Below, in pieces: positions 1 through 8,151 of a stretch of 64,000 bases of DNA; position 1 is the stretch's first letter, and each line of letters opens with the position of its first letter. The notes beneath the pieces are model-generated. The model made no database searches and was not told the DNA's origin. It worked only from the letters and a program-made list of their open reading frames with translations. Position numbers and translations under genes: made by a program. The stretch is from JBBQXH01 sp963710975 (GTDB taxonomy: Bacteria > Actinomycetota > Thermoleophilia > Gaiellales > Gaiellaceae): assembly GCA_963710975.1 (NCBI GenBank), contig CAVQCG010000004.1, positions 434,001 through 498,000 on the forward strand, in the 5' to 3' direction.

Positions 1-145
1 TGAGCGGCGTGATGAGATCGCTGACGAGTGACGCGATCACCGCGCCGAATGCCGCGCCGATGACGACGGCGACGGCAAGGTCGACGACGTTCCCGCGCAT
101 GATGAACTCCTTGAACTCCCGAACCACACCCTGACCGCGCGCCAT
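1..145 (-). CDS. mscL: Large-conductance mechanosensitive channel MscL, 5' part
   Basis: Only the first 48 codons lie in the window; the gene continues past the left edge. The protein starts MARGQGVVREFKEF and goes on with RGNVVDLAVAVVIGAAFG, the N-terminal amphipathic helix and the start of TM1 of MscL, including the conserved RGNVVDLAVAVVIG core. MscL is a homopentameric inner-membrane pore that opens under membrane tension to release solutes during osmotic downshock. A good Shine-Dalgarno sequence (GGGAGGA) lies just upstream of the ATG, so this is one of the minority of leadered genes here. The call is firm from the motif although the C-terminal half is not seen. Confidence 0.93.
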   Translation of the reverse strand, partial: MARGQGVVREFKEFIMRGNVVDLAVAVVIGAAFGAVIASLVSDLITPL

Positions 146-206
146 TCGTCCTCCCTCTCTCGAGCGTCTAGGTGAGCGGAGGACTGTATCGAGCGACAGT
201 GCGCTG

Positions 207-980
207 CTACACGGCCGCCGCGTGAGGCGGAAGCGTGACAGTCACCACGGTTCCACCTGCGACCCCTGCTCGCCGATCAACCCGTCCGCCTGCGACCCGA
301 GCCCGCTCCGCGATTTCGTCGAGGCTCGACTTGCGCCGCTCGTCCATCCCGTCGTCGGCGAGCGTCGCGATCGCGGTGCCGTCCGTGCGTCGCTCGACTG
401 AAAGAGAGACCGTTGCCGGCTGCCGGCGAACGGCCTGGGCCAGAGCCTCACGGATGGTCTGGTAGAGGGCGACCTGCGCCGTTTCGCCGAGCCCGTCGCC
501 CGCACTGGCCGCAAGCTCGACGGTGATCGTCTGCGCGCGCTCGATCTGGTCGGCAAGCTCCCGGACGGCGATCGAGAACCCGCGGTCACGGAGGATGACC
601 GGCTCGATCGCAAACGACAGGTCGCGAAGGGTCTGAACGGTCTCGCGCTGCCGACCGAGGGAGCCCTCGAGGAGCTTCTCGGCGTCCTCGACGTTCCCCT
701 CTCGGAGCGCCGCAACGGCCGCGTCGTGCATGAGGGCGATGCCGGACAGCGACTGGAGTGGCCCGTCGTGAAGTGCGAGTGCGAGCCTCCGGCGTTCGTC
801 CTGCTCGGCCGTCACGAGCTGCGCCGAGAGCCAGGCCCGTTCCGCCTCGCGCTCGTCCGCTGCACGCGACTCGCGCTGGACGGCAGCGCGTTCCCTGCGG
901 ACGCCGAGGACGATCGCCACGCCGGCTCCGAGGAGCCCGCCCAGTGCGAACGCGCCGGTTTCAGAGGCTCGATGTGACAT
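207..980 (-). CDS. Membrane-anchored NarL-type sensor histidine kinase
   Basis: 257 residues. One N-terminal membrane segment (about 9-27) is followed by a coiled-coil-like charged stretch and a HisKA_3 dimerisation/phosphoacceptor domain with the H-box ALALHDGPLQSL (His71 the likely phosphorylated residue). A HATPase_c-like domain follows, with the N-box region IREALAQAV and the final G-box VAGGTVVTVTLP. The usual N-box Asn is replaced in this degenerate stretch, as in other short NarL-family kinases. There is no sizeable extracytoplasmic domain, so the signal is probably intramembrane or cytoplasmic. It lies 147 bp downstream of the response regulator on the same strand and is its probable partner. 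No Shine-Dalgarno sequence is visible before the ATG. Confidence 0.85.
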   Translation of the reverse strand: MSHRASETGAFALGGLLGAGVAIVLGVRRERAAVQRESRAADEREAERAWLSAQLVTAEQDERRRLALALHDGPLQSLSGIALMHDAAVAALREGNVEDAEKLLEGSLGRQRETVQTLRDLSFAIEPVILRDRGFSIAVRELADQIERAQTITVELAASAGDGLGETAQVALYQTIREALAQAVRRQPATVSLSVERRTDGTAIATLADDGMDERRKSSLDEIAERARVAGGRVDRRAGVAGGTVVTVTLPPHAAAV

Positions 981-1127
981 GAGCGCACGCCTGGATGGGG
1001 GCCTGCACGCAGCGGATCATGGCCGCCTCCATCGCCACCAAGGCAACCAGCCTTGCCATCGATCGAGTCGACCATGCTCCTTGGTGCACGCGGCTCCCCA
1101 GACGCACGCCCATCTCACATCGAGCCT

Positions 1128-1748
1128 CTAGTCGATGATCGAATCGCGGAGGGCGATTGCGACGGCATGGGTGCGCGTGTCGGCCTCGAGCTTCGCGAGG
1201 ATGTGACGCACGTGGCTCTTCACGGTTTCCTGGCTGATGAAGAGCTTCGCCGCGACGTCGCCGTTCGACATGCCGTCGGCGAGGAGCTGGAGGATCTCGC
1301 GCTCGCGGGGCGTCAGCAGGTCGTGACCGTCGCGGTTGAGGAACGACGGCATGAGCGCCGGGTCGACGTATCCCTCGCCGCTCGCGACCTTTTCGATCGC
1401 GCGAACGAGCGTCTGATTGGGTGCTTCCTTCAGCAGGTAGCCCTTCGCCCCGGCGTCGAGGCCGCGCGAGAGGAGGCTGCGCTCGCCGAAGGCGGTGAAG
1501 AGGAGGACGGCTGTGTCGGGGACACGGTCGTGAAGCTGCTTGGTTGCCTCGAGCCCGTCCATGCCGGGCATCCGGATGTCCATGATCACGACGTCCGGCT
1601 TGCGCCGCTCCGCGAGGGAGATGGCGCTCTCACCGTCACCGGCCTCGCCGATCACCCGGATGTGCGGGGAGCGGGAGAGGGAGAGACGGAGTCCCTCTCT
1701 GACGACCTCGTGGTCGTCGGCGATGAGGCAAGTGATTTCGTAACCCAT
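1128..1748 (-). CDS. NarL/FixJ (LuxR-type) response regulator
   Basis: 206 residues. The receiver domain (about 4-120) has the acidic pair Asp11-Asp12, phosphoacceptor Asp57 in VVIMDIRMPGMDG, and a switch Thr and conserved Lys in LLFTAFGE and GYLLKEA. A LuxR-type HTH (about 140-200) begins LTPREREILQLLADGMSN and ends with ETVKSHVRHILAKL. It should act as a phosphorylation-dependent transcription factor for the kinase encoded just downstream. The start is taken at the ATG before GYEITCLIADDHE; the open frame runs much further upstream but overlaps the next gene in antisense-like sequence. AAGGAGGG lies about 20 nt upstream of this ATG, rather far for a ribosome binding site. Confidence 0.93.
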   Translation of the reverse strand: MGYEITCLIADDHEVVREGLRLSLSRSPHIRVIGEAGDGESAISLAERRKPDVVIMDIRMPGMDGLEATKQLHDRVPDTAVLLFTAFGERSLLSRGLDAGAKGYLLKEAPNQTLVRAIEKVASGEGYVDPALMPSFLNRDGHDLLTPREREILQLLADGMSNGDVAAKLFISQETVKSHVRHILAKLEADTRTHAVAIALRDSIID

Positions 1749-1798
1749 ACGGAGGACAGCCTTGTCACCCTCCTTGTCGGCGCATCGGCTGTCCGACT

Positions 1799-2710
1799 TT
1801 AGACGGCAAGGGCGAGTTGTTGCTGGATGATCCGTCCGGGCTGCTGCCGCCGGCCGTCCGCGACACCGATGCCGTGCCGCAGCCGGAGCCGCGCGAACCT
1901 GTCGGTGATCTCCGTCTGGTAGCTCTTCGGCGCGTACGTCCGGCGGCCGTAGAGCTCCACGTAGCGTGGGTACAGCCATGGATAGGAGGCACGAAACCAC
2001 GGCATGAAGTGATCGCGAATCCCTGGTCGGACATGCAGCACGATCGCCGACGCAGACCTCACGCCCGCCTCGGCGCAGGCGGCGAGAACCTCGTCGAGGT
2101 GCTCCTCGTCGTCGGTCAGCCCCGGAAGGATCGGCGCGACCAGGACACCCGTCCTGATTCCCGCGTCCGCGAAGCGGCCGAGGATGTCGAGCCGCTTCCG
2201 TCCCGGAGGCGTGCCCGGCTCGATCACCCGCCGGACGCCCTCGTCGAGCGTCCCGACGCTCATCATCACGGTCAGCGAGGCCTGCCCGTCGAGACGGCGG
2301 TACAGATCGAGGTCGCGGGCGATCATGGTCGACTTCGTCAGGATCGACAGGGGGTTGGCCGCGTCCGCGAGCGCCTCGACGATCCCCCGCGTCAGCCGGT
2401 AGCGTCCCTCGCACTGCTGGTACGGATCGGTCGCCGTCCCCATCGCCACCGTCTCACCCTGCCAGCGCGGCGAGGCCAGCTCGCGTCGCAGGACATCGGC
2501 GACGTTGGTCTTGACGACGATCTTCGACGAGAAGTCGTCGCCGATACCGAGATCGAGATACGTGTGGTACGCCCTCGCGAAGCAGTAGTGGCAGCTGTGC
2601 GCGCAGCCGCGATAGGGATTCACGGTCCAGCGAAACGGCACCCGCGCCTCGTTCGGGATCCGGTTCAGCGCCGTCTTGCACGTGTCCTCGAGGTAGGTGG
2701 CGCGCCTCAT
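1799..2710 (-). CDS. Radical SAM protein, Rv2578c/SPL-like family
   Basis: 303 residues. The CxxxCxxC cluster motif is CAHSCHYC (Cys36, Cys40, Cys43), expected to bind a SAM-cleaving 4Fe-4S cluster. It is followed by motifs of the Rv2578c/spore-photoproduct-lyase-like group (GTATDPYQQCEG; ILTKSTMIARD). Members generate a 5'-deoxyadenosyl radical; the substrate of the actinobacterial group is unknown to me. An in-frame ATG six codons upstream (2728) exists, but the ATG at 2710 sits exactly 6 nt after TATACT with TGGCCA 17 bp further upstream, so a leaderless start at 2710 is preferred. Confidence 0.88.
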   Translation of the reverse strand: MRRATYLEDTCKTALNRIPNEARVPFRWTVNPYRGCAHSCHYCFARAYHTYLDLGIGDDFSSKIVVKTNVADVLRRELASPRWQGETVAMGTATDPYQQCEGRYRLTRGIVEALADAANPLSILTKSTMIARDLDLYRRLDGQASLTVMMSVGTLDEGVRRVIEPGTPPGRKRLDILGRFADAGIRTGVLVAPILPGLTDDEEHLDEVLAACAEAGVRSASAIVLHVRPGIRDHFMPWFRASYPWLYPRYVELYGRRTYAPKSYQTEITDRFARLRLRHGIGVADGRRQQPGRIIQQQLALAV

Positions 2711-2745
2711 GCGAGGAGTATAGAACATACGTTCGCTTTTGGCCA
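2711..2745 (-). promoter_or_regulatory. Leaderless promoter of the radical SAM gene
   Basis: TGGCCA (2745-2740), a 17-bp spacer, TATACT (2722-2717), then 6 nt to the ATG at 2710. Transcription should begin on or next to the A of the start codon. The opposite-strand gene has its own TATACT at 2766-2771. Confidence 0.7.
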
Positions 2746-2765
2746 GAGATCGCCGAGGCGGGGGC

Positions 2766-2771
2766 TATACT
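2766..2771 (+). promoter_or_regulatory. -10 element upstream of the CNNM/CBS gene
   Basis: TATACT on the plus strand, about 58 nt before the TTG start at 2830. This gives a leader of roughly 50 nt, unlike the leaderless genes around it. Confidence 0.5.
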
Positions 2772-2829
2772 CGAAGCGCATCTTGGACGGCGACTTCCCG
2801 CCCAGTACCTACGCCCCGGGAGATGGGGC

Positions 2830-4128
2830 TTGAGCGACGGACTCAGGATCTTTCTGGTGATCCTCCTCGTGCTCGGGAACGGGTGGTTCGTGCTGGTCGA
2901 GTACGCGCTCGTCACCGCCCGCAGGCCGCGGCTCCAGGAGATGAAGAAGCAGGGCGTCCGCGGCGCCGGCTCCGCACTGCGCCTGATGGACGAGCCGACG
3001 CGGTTCATCTCGACCCTCCAGATCGGGATCACCGTGCTCTCGATCCTCCTCGGTGCCATCGGCGAGCCGCTCATCTCGCACTACTTCGAGCCGTACGTCG
3101 GGCGAACGTGGTCGTTCGTGATCGCATTCGTCATCCTGTCGTACCTCGGCCTCGTCTTCGGCGAGCTGATCCCGAAGGCATGGGCGCTGCAGCGCTCCGA
3201 GCGGATCGCGAGCCTCTTCGCCCCGTTCGTCGACTTCCTCCAGAAGGCGTCGCACCCGCTCGTCATCGTCGTGCAGGGCTCGGCGAAGTTCGTCCTGCGG
3301 CTGTTCGGCATGAAGTCTGCGCGGATCGGCGGGATGATCGGCTCCGAGGCGGAGCTTCGCTCGATGCTGGCCGAGGCCGAGGAGACCGGCGTGATCGAAG
3401 AGGCGGAGGAGGAGATGCTCTACAAGGTCTTCGATTTCGCCGAGAAAGAGGTCCACGACGTCATGGTCCCGCGGCCCGAGGTCGTCGGTGTCGCGGTGGA
3501 GCTTCCGGCGGAGGAGTGCCTGGCGGCGATCATCGACTCGCCCTTCACCCGCTATCCGGCGTACCGGGGATCGCTCGACGAGATCGTCGGCGTCCTCCAC
3601 GTCCGCGATCTCTTCTCGGCGCTCTACGCTAACGGTCTCCAGAACGTCGTGATCGAGAACATCCTGCGGCCCGCGTACTTCGTTCCCGAGACGAAAGACC
3701 TCGGCCCGCTCCTGACCGACTTCCGGCGGGCGAACCAGCACATGGCCGTGGTCGTCGACGAGTACGGGGCAACCCAGGGGATCGTCACGCTCGAGGACCT
3801 GCTCGAGGAGATCGTCGGGGAGATCGCTGACGAGTACGACCTTCCGGACGACTCGGTCCAGCACATCGACGAACGCACCGTGCGGGTCGACGGAACGTTT
3901 CCGATCGACGACTTCAACGAGCAGTTCAAGCAGGACCTGCCTCAGGAGGACTACCACACCCTCGCCGGCTTCGTGTTCGGAGAGCTCGGGCGTGCACCAA
4001 CGAGCGGGGACGAGGTGCATTGGGACGGCCTGCGGTTCGAGGTCATCCAGACGGACGGCCCGCGCATCGAGCAGCTCGAGATCGAGTTCCTCCCTGAATC
4101 GGATCCCGAGCCTGCCGTGGTCGACTAG
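2830..4128 (+). CDS. CNNM-domain, CBS-pair, CorC/HlyC-type membrane protein
   Basis: 432 residues. The N-terminal CNNM (DUF21) domain spans about 1-190, with hydrophobic segments near 3-25, 57-80 and 94-116. A CBS pair follows (about 212-335; VMVPRPEVVGV, then VVVDEYGATQGIVTLEDLLEEIVGEI), then a CorC_HlyC domain (about 345-430). Relatives are linked to Mg2+/Co2+ homeostasis, with the CBS pair sensing adenine nucleotides; the hemolysin name is historical. The TTG start follows GGGAGATGGGG, an acceptable ribosome binding site. Transport direction and ion cannot be read from sequence. Confidence 0.92.
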   Translation: MSDGLRIFLVILLVLGNGWFVLVEYALVTARRPRLQEMKKQGVRGAGSALRLMDEPTRFISTLQIGITVLSILLGAIGEPLISHYFEPYVGRTWSFVIAFVILSYLGLVFGELIPKAWALQRSERIASLFAPFVDFLQKASHPLVIVVQGSAKFVLRLFGMKSARIGGMIGSEAELRSMLAEAEETGVIEEAEEEMLYKVFDFAEKEVHDVMVPRPEVVGVAVELPAEECLAAIIDSPFTRYPAYRGSLDEIVGVLHVRDLFSALYANGLQNVVIENILRPAYFVPETKDLGPLLTDFRRANQHMAVVVDEYGATQGIVTLEDLLEEIVGEIADEYDLPDDSVQHIDERTVRVDGTFPIDDFNEQFKQDLPQEDYHTLAGFVFGELGRAPTSGDEVHWDGLRFEVIQTDGPRIEQLEIEFLPESDPEPAVVD

Positions 4129-4209
4129 CTTCGCCTTCGCCCACTGGCCGCTCGTGAGGTCGACCAGCCCTACTGTGCGGTCGGGAACGACCAGTCGGCC
4201 TGAACACGC

Positions 4210-4222
4210 TAGGTTTGAGCGC
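4210..4222 (+). promoter_or_regulatory. Leaderless promoter of lysC
   Basis: TAGGTT at 4210-4215 and a 7-nt gap to the GTG at 4223, with no Shine-Dalgarno sequence. Confidence 0.6.
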
Positions 4223-5473
4223 GTGGCGCTGATCGTCCAGAAATACGGCGGAACCTCCGTCGGCAACCCGGAGCGGATCACGAGCGTGGCAGAGCGCGTC
4301 GTCGCGTCGGCGGCGAAGGGCGACCAGGTCTGCGTCGTGGTCTCGGCGATGGGCGATACGACCGACGAGCTGCTCGGCCTGGCCGGACAGGTGTCCGCCC
4401 GTCCACACCCGCGCGAGCTCGACATGCTCCTCACCGCCGGCGAGCGAATCTCGATGGCGCTGCTCTCGATGGCCATCATCGACCTCGGGCGCCGCGCGAT
4501 CTCGTTCACGGGATCGCAGGCTGGGATCCGGACGGACACCTCGCACGGGAAGGCACGGATCGTCGAGGTTCGCGCGCGGCGGGTGCGGGAGGCGCTCGAG
4601 GGCGGTCAGGTCGCGATCGTGGCGGGCTTCCAGGGCGTCTCCACGGAGGACGACGTGACGACGCTCGGCCGAGGTGGATCCGACGCCACCGCAGTGGCGC
4701 TGGCTGCCGCTCTCGACGCGGACGTCTGCGAGATCTACACGGACGTGGACGGCGTCTACACGAGCGATCCGCGAGTCGTCCCGTCGGCGCGAAAGCTCCA
4801 TGACATCTCGTATGACGAGATGCTCGAGCTCGCCGCGTGCGGCGCGAAGGTACTGATGATGCGCTCGGTCGAGTTCGCCCGGAATCACGGAGTGGTCGTC
4901 CACGTGCGCTCGTCGTTCAATCCCGGTGAGGGCACGTGGGTTCGGAAGGAGGAGGAACGGATGGAGCAGGCGATCATCTCCGGCGTCGCACACGACACCT
5001 CGGAGGCGAAGGTGACGATCATGGGCGTCCCGGACCGGCCCGGTGTCGCGGCCCGTGTCTTCCGCCCACTGGCGGACGCGGGCGTCAACATCGACATGAT
5101 CGTCCAGAACGTCTCCGCCGAGGGCCGGACGGACATTTCGTTCACCGTGCCGCGGGAGGAGCTCGGGCGCGCTCAGCCGATTCTCGACTCGGCCGCGTCG
5201 GCCGTCGAGGCGAGGGGGGTCGCGACCGATCCGGAGGTTGCGAAGATCTCCCTCGTCGGGGCCGGGATGAAGACGCATCCCGGTATCGCAGCGGACATGT
5301 TCGACGCACTCGCCGATGCCGGGATCAACATGGAGATCATCTCGACGTCGCCGATCCGCATCTCGTGCGTCGTGCGCGCGGTCGACGCCGAGCGGGCGGT
5401 TCAGGTCGTCCACGACTGCTTCCGGCTCGGCGAGGAGCCTGAAGGAGACGAGGCAGGAGAGGGGGGACCATGA
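4223..5473 (+). CDS. lysC: Aspartate kinase
   Basis: 416 residues, the usual size for a single-function aspartokinase containing both alpha and beta products. It phosphorylates aspartate as the first step toward lysine/DAP, threonine and methionine. The amino-acid kinase domain begins ALIVQKYGGTSVG (KYGGTS nucleotide-binding signature) and contains GFQGVSTEDDVTTLGRGGSD and EIYTDVDGVYTSDPR. Two ACT domains (about 265-410; VPDRPGVAARVF and a second beginning KISLVGAGMKTHPG) should give feedback control. The GTG start is chosen because it opens the KYGGTS domain and follows a -10 by 7 nt; the frame stays open further upstream over the previous gene. Its stop overlaps the next start as ATGA. Confidence 0.97.
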   Translation: MALIVQKYGGTSVGNPERITSVAERVVASAAKGDQVCVVVSAMGDTTDELLGLAGQVSARPHPRELDMLLTAGERISMALLSMAIIDLGRRAISFTGSQAGIRTDTSHGKARIVEVRARRVREALEGGQVAIVAGFQGVSTEDDVTTLGRGGSDATAVALAAALDADVCEIYTDVDGVYTSDPRVVPSARKLHDISYDEMLELAACGAKVLMMRSVEFARNHGVVVHVRSSFNPGEGTWVRKEEERMEQAIISGVAHDTSEAKVTIMGVPDRPGVAARVFRPLADAGVNIDMIVQNVSAEGRTDISFTVPREELGRAQPILDSAASAVEARGVATDPEVAKISLVGAGMKTHPGIAADMFDALADAGINMEIISTSPIRISCVVRAVDAERAVQVVHDCFRLGEEPEGDEAGEGGP

Positions 5474-6474
5474 AGACGAGTCTTGGCATCTGGGCGATGG
5501 GGTCGATGGTGACGCGGTTCGTTCCGGGCGGGTACCAGCCCCAGCACGCCGGCGAGTCGACCGCGCAGCGGGTTCGGCGGGCGATCGACGGCCTTGGCGA
5601 CCTCATGGACGACTACGAATTCCACTACCCGCAGGAGCTGTCCGAGGAGAACCTCGACGAGGTCAGCGATGCGCTCGACGGGCACGGGATCTACTGCGTC
5701 GCGACGGGTCTGCATCTCGATCCGCTGTTCGGCCGAGGCGGGCTCTGCTCACCCGACCCGGCGATCCGCACGGAGGCGCAGCGCCGCACCGTGGCCGCAG
5801 CCGACTTCGCCGGCCGGGTCGGCGCGCACTTCATCATCTGGCCCGGGATCGAGGGCTACAACTACCCGTTCCAGACGCCGTACAAGGAGAGCTGGGCCTG
5901 GTTCCTCGAGGGAATCGGGCTGGCCGCCGAGAAATGCCGCGAGCACGGCATCCTGCTGTTCCTCGAGCACAAGAACTCCGAGCCGGCGATGAAGATCTTC
6001 ATGCGCAACATCGGCATGACCCTGCACGTGATTCACAAGCTCCGTGAGGGTGGCCTTCACAACGTGAAGGTCAACATGGACTGGCAGCACCTGATCATGA
6101 ACGGCGAGAGCCTTGCCGAGTATGCGGCGATGCTCGACGCCGAAGGGCTGCTCGGCCACCAGCACGCGAACTCGGGGTGGGGCACCTTCGACGACGACAA
6201 CATGGTGGGCGCGACGGCGTTCATGGAGACGCTCGAGCTCGCGCTCGAGTTCCGCCGCTGCGGGTACGGGGAGCGTGGCGAGCGTCTCGGGTTCGACCTC
6301 TATCCGTACACGGAGGACGCCGTCGCGGCCGTGAGGCGAAGCGTGTTGCAGTGGCGTTTCATCGAGTCGGTGGCCGCCCGGGTCGACGACCAGGCGCTTC
6401 GAGCGGCCCAGCTCGAAAAGGACGCCGTACGAGCGTACGAGATCGTCTATGCAGCGCTCGGGGCGCGTGACTGA
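5470..6474 (+). CDS. Xylose-isomerase-like TIM-barrel sugar isomerase
   Basis: 334 residues. The fold belongs to the AP-endonuclease-2/xylose isomerase superfamily. Metal and catalytic motifs can be aligned by eye with XylA: LLFLEHKNSEP with the EPK-type motif, KVNMDWQHLIMNGES with the NxxxNHATLAG region, LGHQHANSGWG with the SIDANRG region, and GFDLYP near the end. It is shorter and divergent compared with classical XylA (about 390-440). A xylulokinase gene 1.7 kb downstream supports an aldose-ketose isomerase role, but another sugar or an epimerase role is possible. It overlaps lysC by four bases and is probably translationally coupled to it. Confidence 0.7.
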   Translation: MKTSLGIWAMGSMVTRFVPGGYQPQHAGESTAQRVRRAIDGLGDLMDDYEFHYPQELSEENLDEVSDALDGHGIYCVATGLHLDPLFGRGGLCSPDPAIRTEAQRRTVAAADFAGRVGAHFIIWPGIEGYNYPFQTPYKESWAWFLEGIGLAAEKCREHGILLFLEHKNSEPAMKIFMRNIGMTLHVIHKLREGGLHNVKVNMDWQHLIMNGESLAEYAAMLDAEGLLGHQHANSGWGTFDDDNMVGATAFMETLELALEFRRCGYGERGERLGFDLYPYTEDAVAAVRRSVLQWRFIESVAARVDDQALRAAQLEKDAVRAYEIVYAALGARD

Positions 6475-7564
6475 GCTCGCCGAGCTGACGCGGCAGCTCG
6501 TCGCGATCGACTCCGTCAACCCCGATGTGAGCCCGGGTGGAGTGGGCGAGCGAGAGATCGCGTGCTTCGTCGCACGGTGGTGTGAGCGCGCAGGGCTCGA
6601 GGTCGAGGTCGAGGAGGCTGCTCCTGGGCGACCGAACGTCGTTGCGACGGCGCGGGGGCGGGGTGGAGGTCGCTCGCTGATGTTGAACGCCCACCTCGAT
6701 ACGGTCGGCGTCACCGGGATGGAAGAGCCGTTTTCGGGCCGGATCGAGGAGGGGCTGCTCTACGGGCGAGGCTCGCTCGACATGAAGGCGAGCCTTGCGG
6801 CCTCACTGCTGACAGCGGCTCGAGCGCAGGATCGGGATCTCCGCGGCGATGTGATCGTCACCGCTGTCGCCGACGAGGAAGCTGGGAGTGCCGGCACGGA
6901 GGCGATCGTCGCCAGGCGACGCGCCGATGCTGCGATCGTCACGGAGCCGACCGACGAGCGCCTCGCGGTTGCGCATCGGGGGTTCGCATCCTTCGTGATC
7001 GAGACCGATGGCCGTGCAGCGCACGGGTCACGCCCCGATCTCGGAGTCGACGCGATCGCCCGCATGGGCGCCGTCCTCGTTCGGCTGGAGGCGCTGGATG
7101 CGCACCTTCGGTCGTCGCCCTCGCACCGCCTGCTCGGCAGCGGCTCGCTTCACGCCTCGCTCATCGAGGGAGGCCAGGAGTATTCGAGCTACCCCGCCCG
7201 GTGCGTGCTGCGTGGTGAACGGCGGACGGTTCCCGGTGAGACCGTCGAGCAGGTCGAGCGCGAGCTCGAAGCACTCCTCGGCGATGTCGACGGCAGCATC
7301 CGGATCGAGTTCTCGCGCGAGCCCTTCGAAGTCGACGAGGACGCTGAGATCGCCCGGGTCGTCTCCAGGCATGCCGGCGGGCCCGAGGTCGTCGGTGTTC
7401 CGTTCTGGGCCGACTCGGCGCTCCTCGGCTCGACCGGGATTCCGACCGTCCTCTACGGCCCCGCGGGCGCAGGCATCCACAGCGAGGTCGAGTGGGTCGA
7501 CCTGGCCAGCGCCGAGCGCTGTGCGGCGGTCTACCTGTCGGTGGCGGAGGACTGGTGCGCCTGA
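6467..7564 (+). CDS. M20-family metallopeptidase (ArgE/DapE/CPG2-like)
   Basis: 365 residues from the GTG at 6467; an ATG at 6449 would add six. The di-zinc M20 motifs are present: NAHLDTVG (His and Asp), GRGSLDMKASLAAS (bridging Asp), VADEEAGSAG (catalytic Glu and ligand), and AGIHSEVEWV near the C-terminus. A dimerisation domain interrupts the catalytic domain around residues 170-280. The family includes N-acyl-diaminopimelate and acetylornithine deacylases as well as carboxypeptidases. Co-location behind lysC makes a DapE-like role tempting but unproven. The start overlaps the end of the upstream gene by 8 nt. Confidence 0.85.
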   Translation: MTELAELTRQLVAIDSVNPDVSPGGVGEREIACFVARWCERAGLEVEVEEAAPGRPNVVATARGRGGGRSLMLNAHLDTVGVTGMEEPFSGRIEEGLLYGRGSLDMKASLAASLLTAARAQDRDLRGDVIVTAVADEEAGSAGTEAIVARRRADAAIVTEPTDERLAVAHRGFASFVIETDGRAAHGSRPDLGVDAIARMGAVLVRLEALDAHLRSSPSHRLLGSGSLHASLIEGGQEYSSYPARCVLRGERRTVPGETVEQVERELEALLGDVDGSIRIEFSREPFEVDEDAEIARVVSRHAGGPEVVGVPFWADSALLGSTGIPTVLYGPAGAGIHSEVEWVDLASAERCAAVYLSVAEDWCA

Positions 7565-8151
7565 GCGAGAGCACGCTCGAGTGCGGCGCGGCCTCCGGCC
7601 AGGATCGGCTCCCCGTGCGAGACGAGCACGCGGTCGATCGGCAGTCCGGCAAGCGGCGAGAGCGACGCGAGGAAGACGGCCGGATCGGTTCCCTCGGGAA
7701 GCCAGGAGAAGGGGCACACCCGGAGCCCGTCTTCTTCGACGATGAGGACATCGCCCGGCACGAGCGCGCGGTGCTCGGGAATCCAGAAGACCCATTCGCC
7801 GGCAGCGTCGTTGGTCTCGAAGGCCTCGATGCCGGACGGGAGTGGCACGGCATCTCCCCGCCGCACGACCGGGGCGCCGTAGTGCGAGGCGACTGCGTCG
7901 GCGGTTCGCTCGTGCCAGCTCACGGTGACGAGCACGCAGACCGGCCGGCCGAGTCGCTCGACGTCACGGTCGAGAGCTGTCCAGAACGTCTCCTCGTCGT
8001 CCGCGGGCACGAGCGGATCGATGAGGACGACCTCCTCGGGTGCCTCGTAGTACACGCACCCGACGTCGCGCGACCAGCCCTCGCCGGGCTTCCAGTCGGG
8101 ATGGGGTGCAGTCCAGCGCCAGAGGCCGTCGGAGATCTTCAGGACATCCAT
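7531..8151 (-). CDS. Metallo-beta-lactamase-fold protein with a degenerate metal motif
   Basis: 206 residues. The pattern of an MBL-fold hydrolase is visible: VGCVYYEAPEEVVLIDPLVP, a strand leading to VLVTVSWHERTADAV where HxHxDH is expected, WIPEHRALVPGDVLIV, and a late VLVSHGEPIL. Only one of the expected HxHxDH histidines remains, so di-zinc hydrolase activity is doubtful. Its ATG at 8151-8149 shares two bases with the xylulokinase ATG on the other strand. The 3' end overlaps the M20 gene tail by 34 bp. Function unknown; the fold call is moderate. Confidence 0.7.
   Translation of the reverse strand: MDVLKISDGLWRWTAPHPDWKPGEGWSRDVGCVYYEAPEEVVLIDPLVPADDEETFWTALDRDVERLGRPVCVLVTVSWHERTADAVASHYGAPVVRRGDAVPLPSGIEAFETNDAAGEWVFWIPEHRALVPGDVLIVEEDGLRVCPFSWLPEGTDPAVFLASLSPLAGLPIDRVLVSHGEPILAGGRAALERALAQAHQSSATDR

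Noticed and set aside
2809..4539. A 576-codon minus-strand open frame across the CNNM gene and lysC
   Set aside because: It spans two well-supported plus-strand genes and shows no domain; long antisense frames are expected at this GC content.
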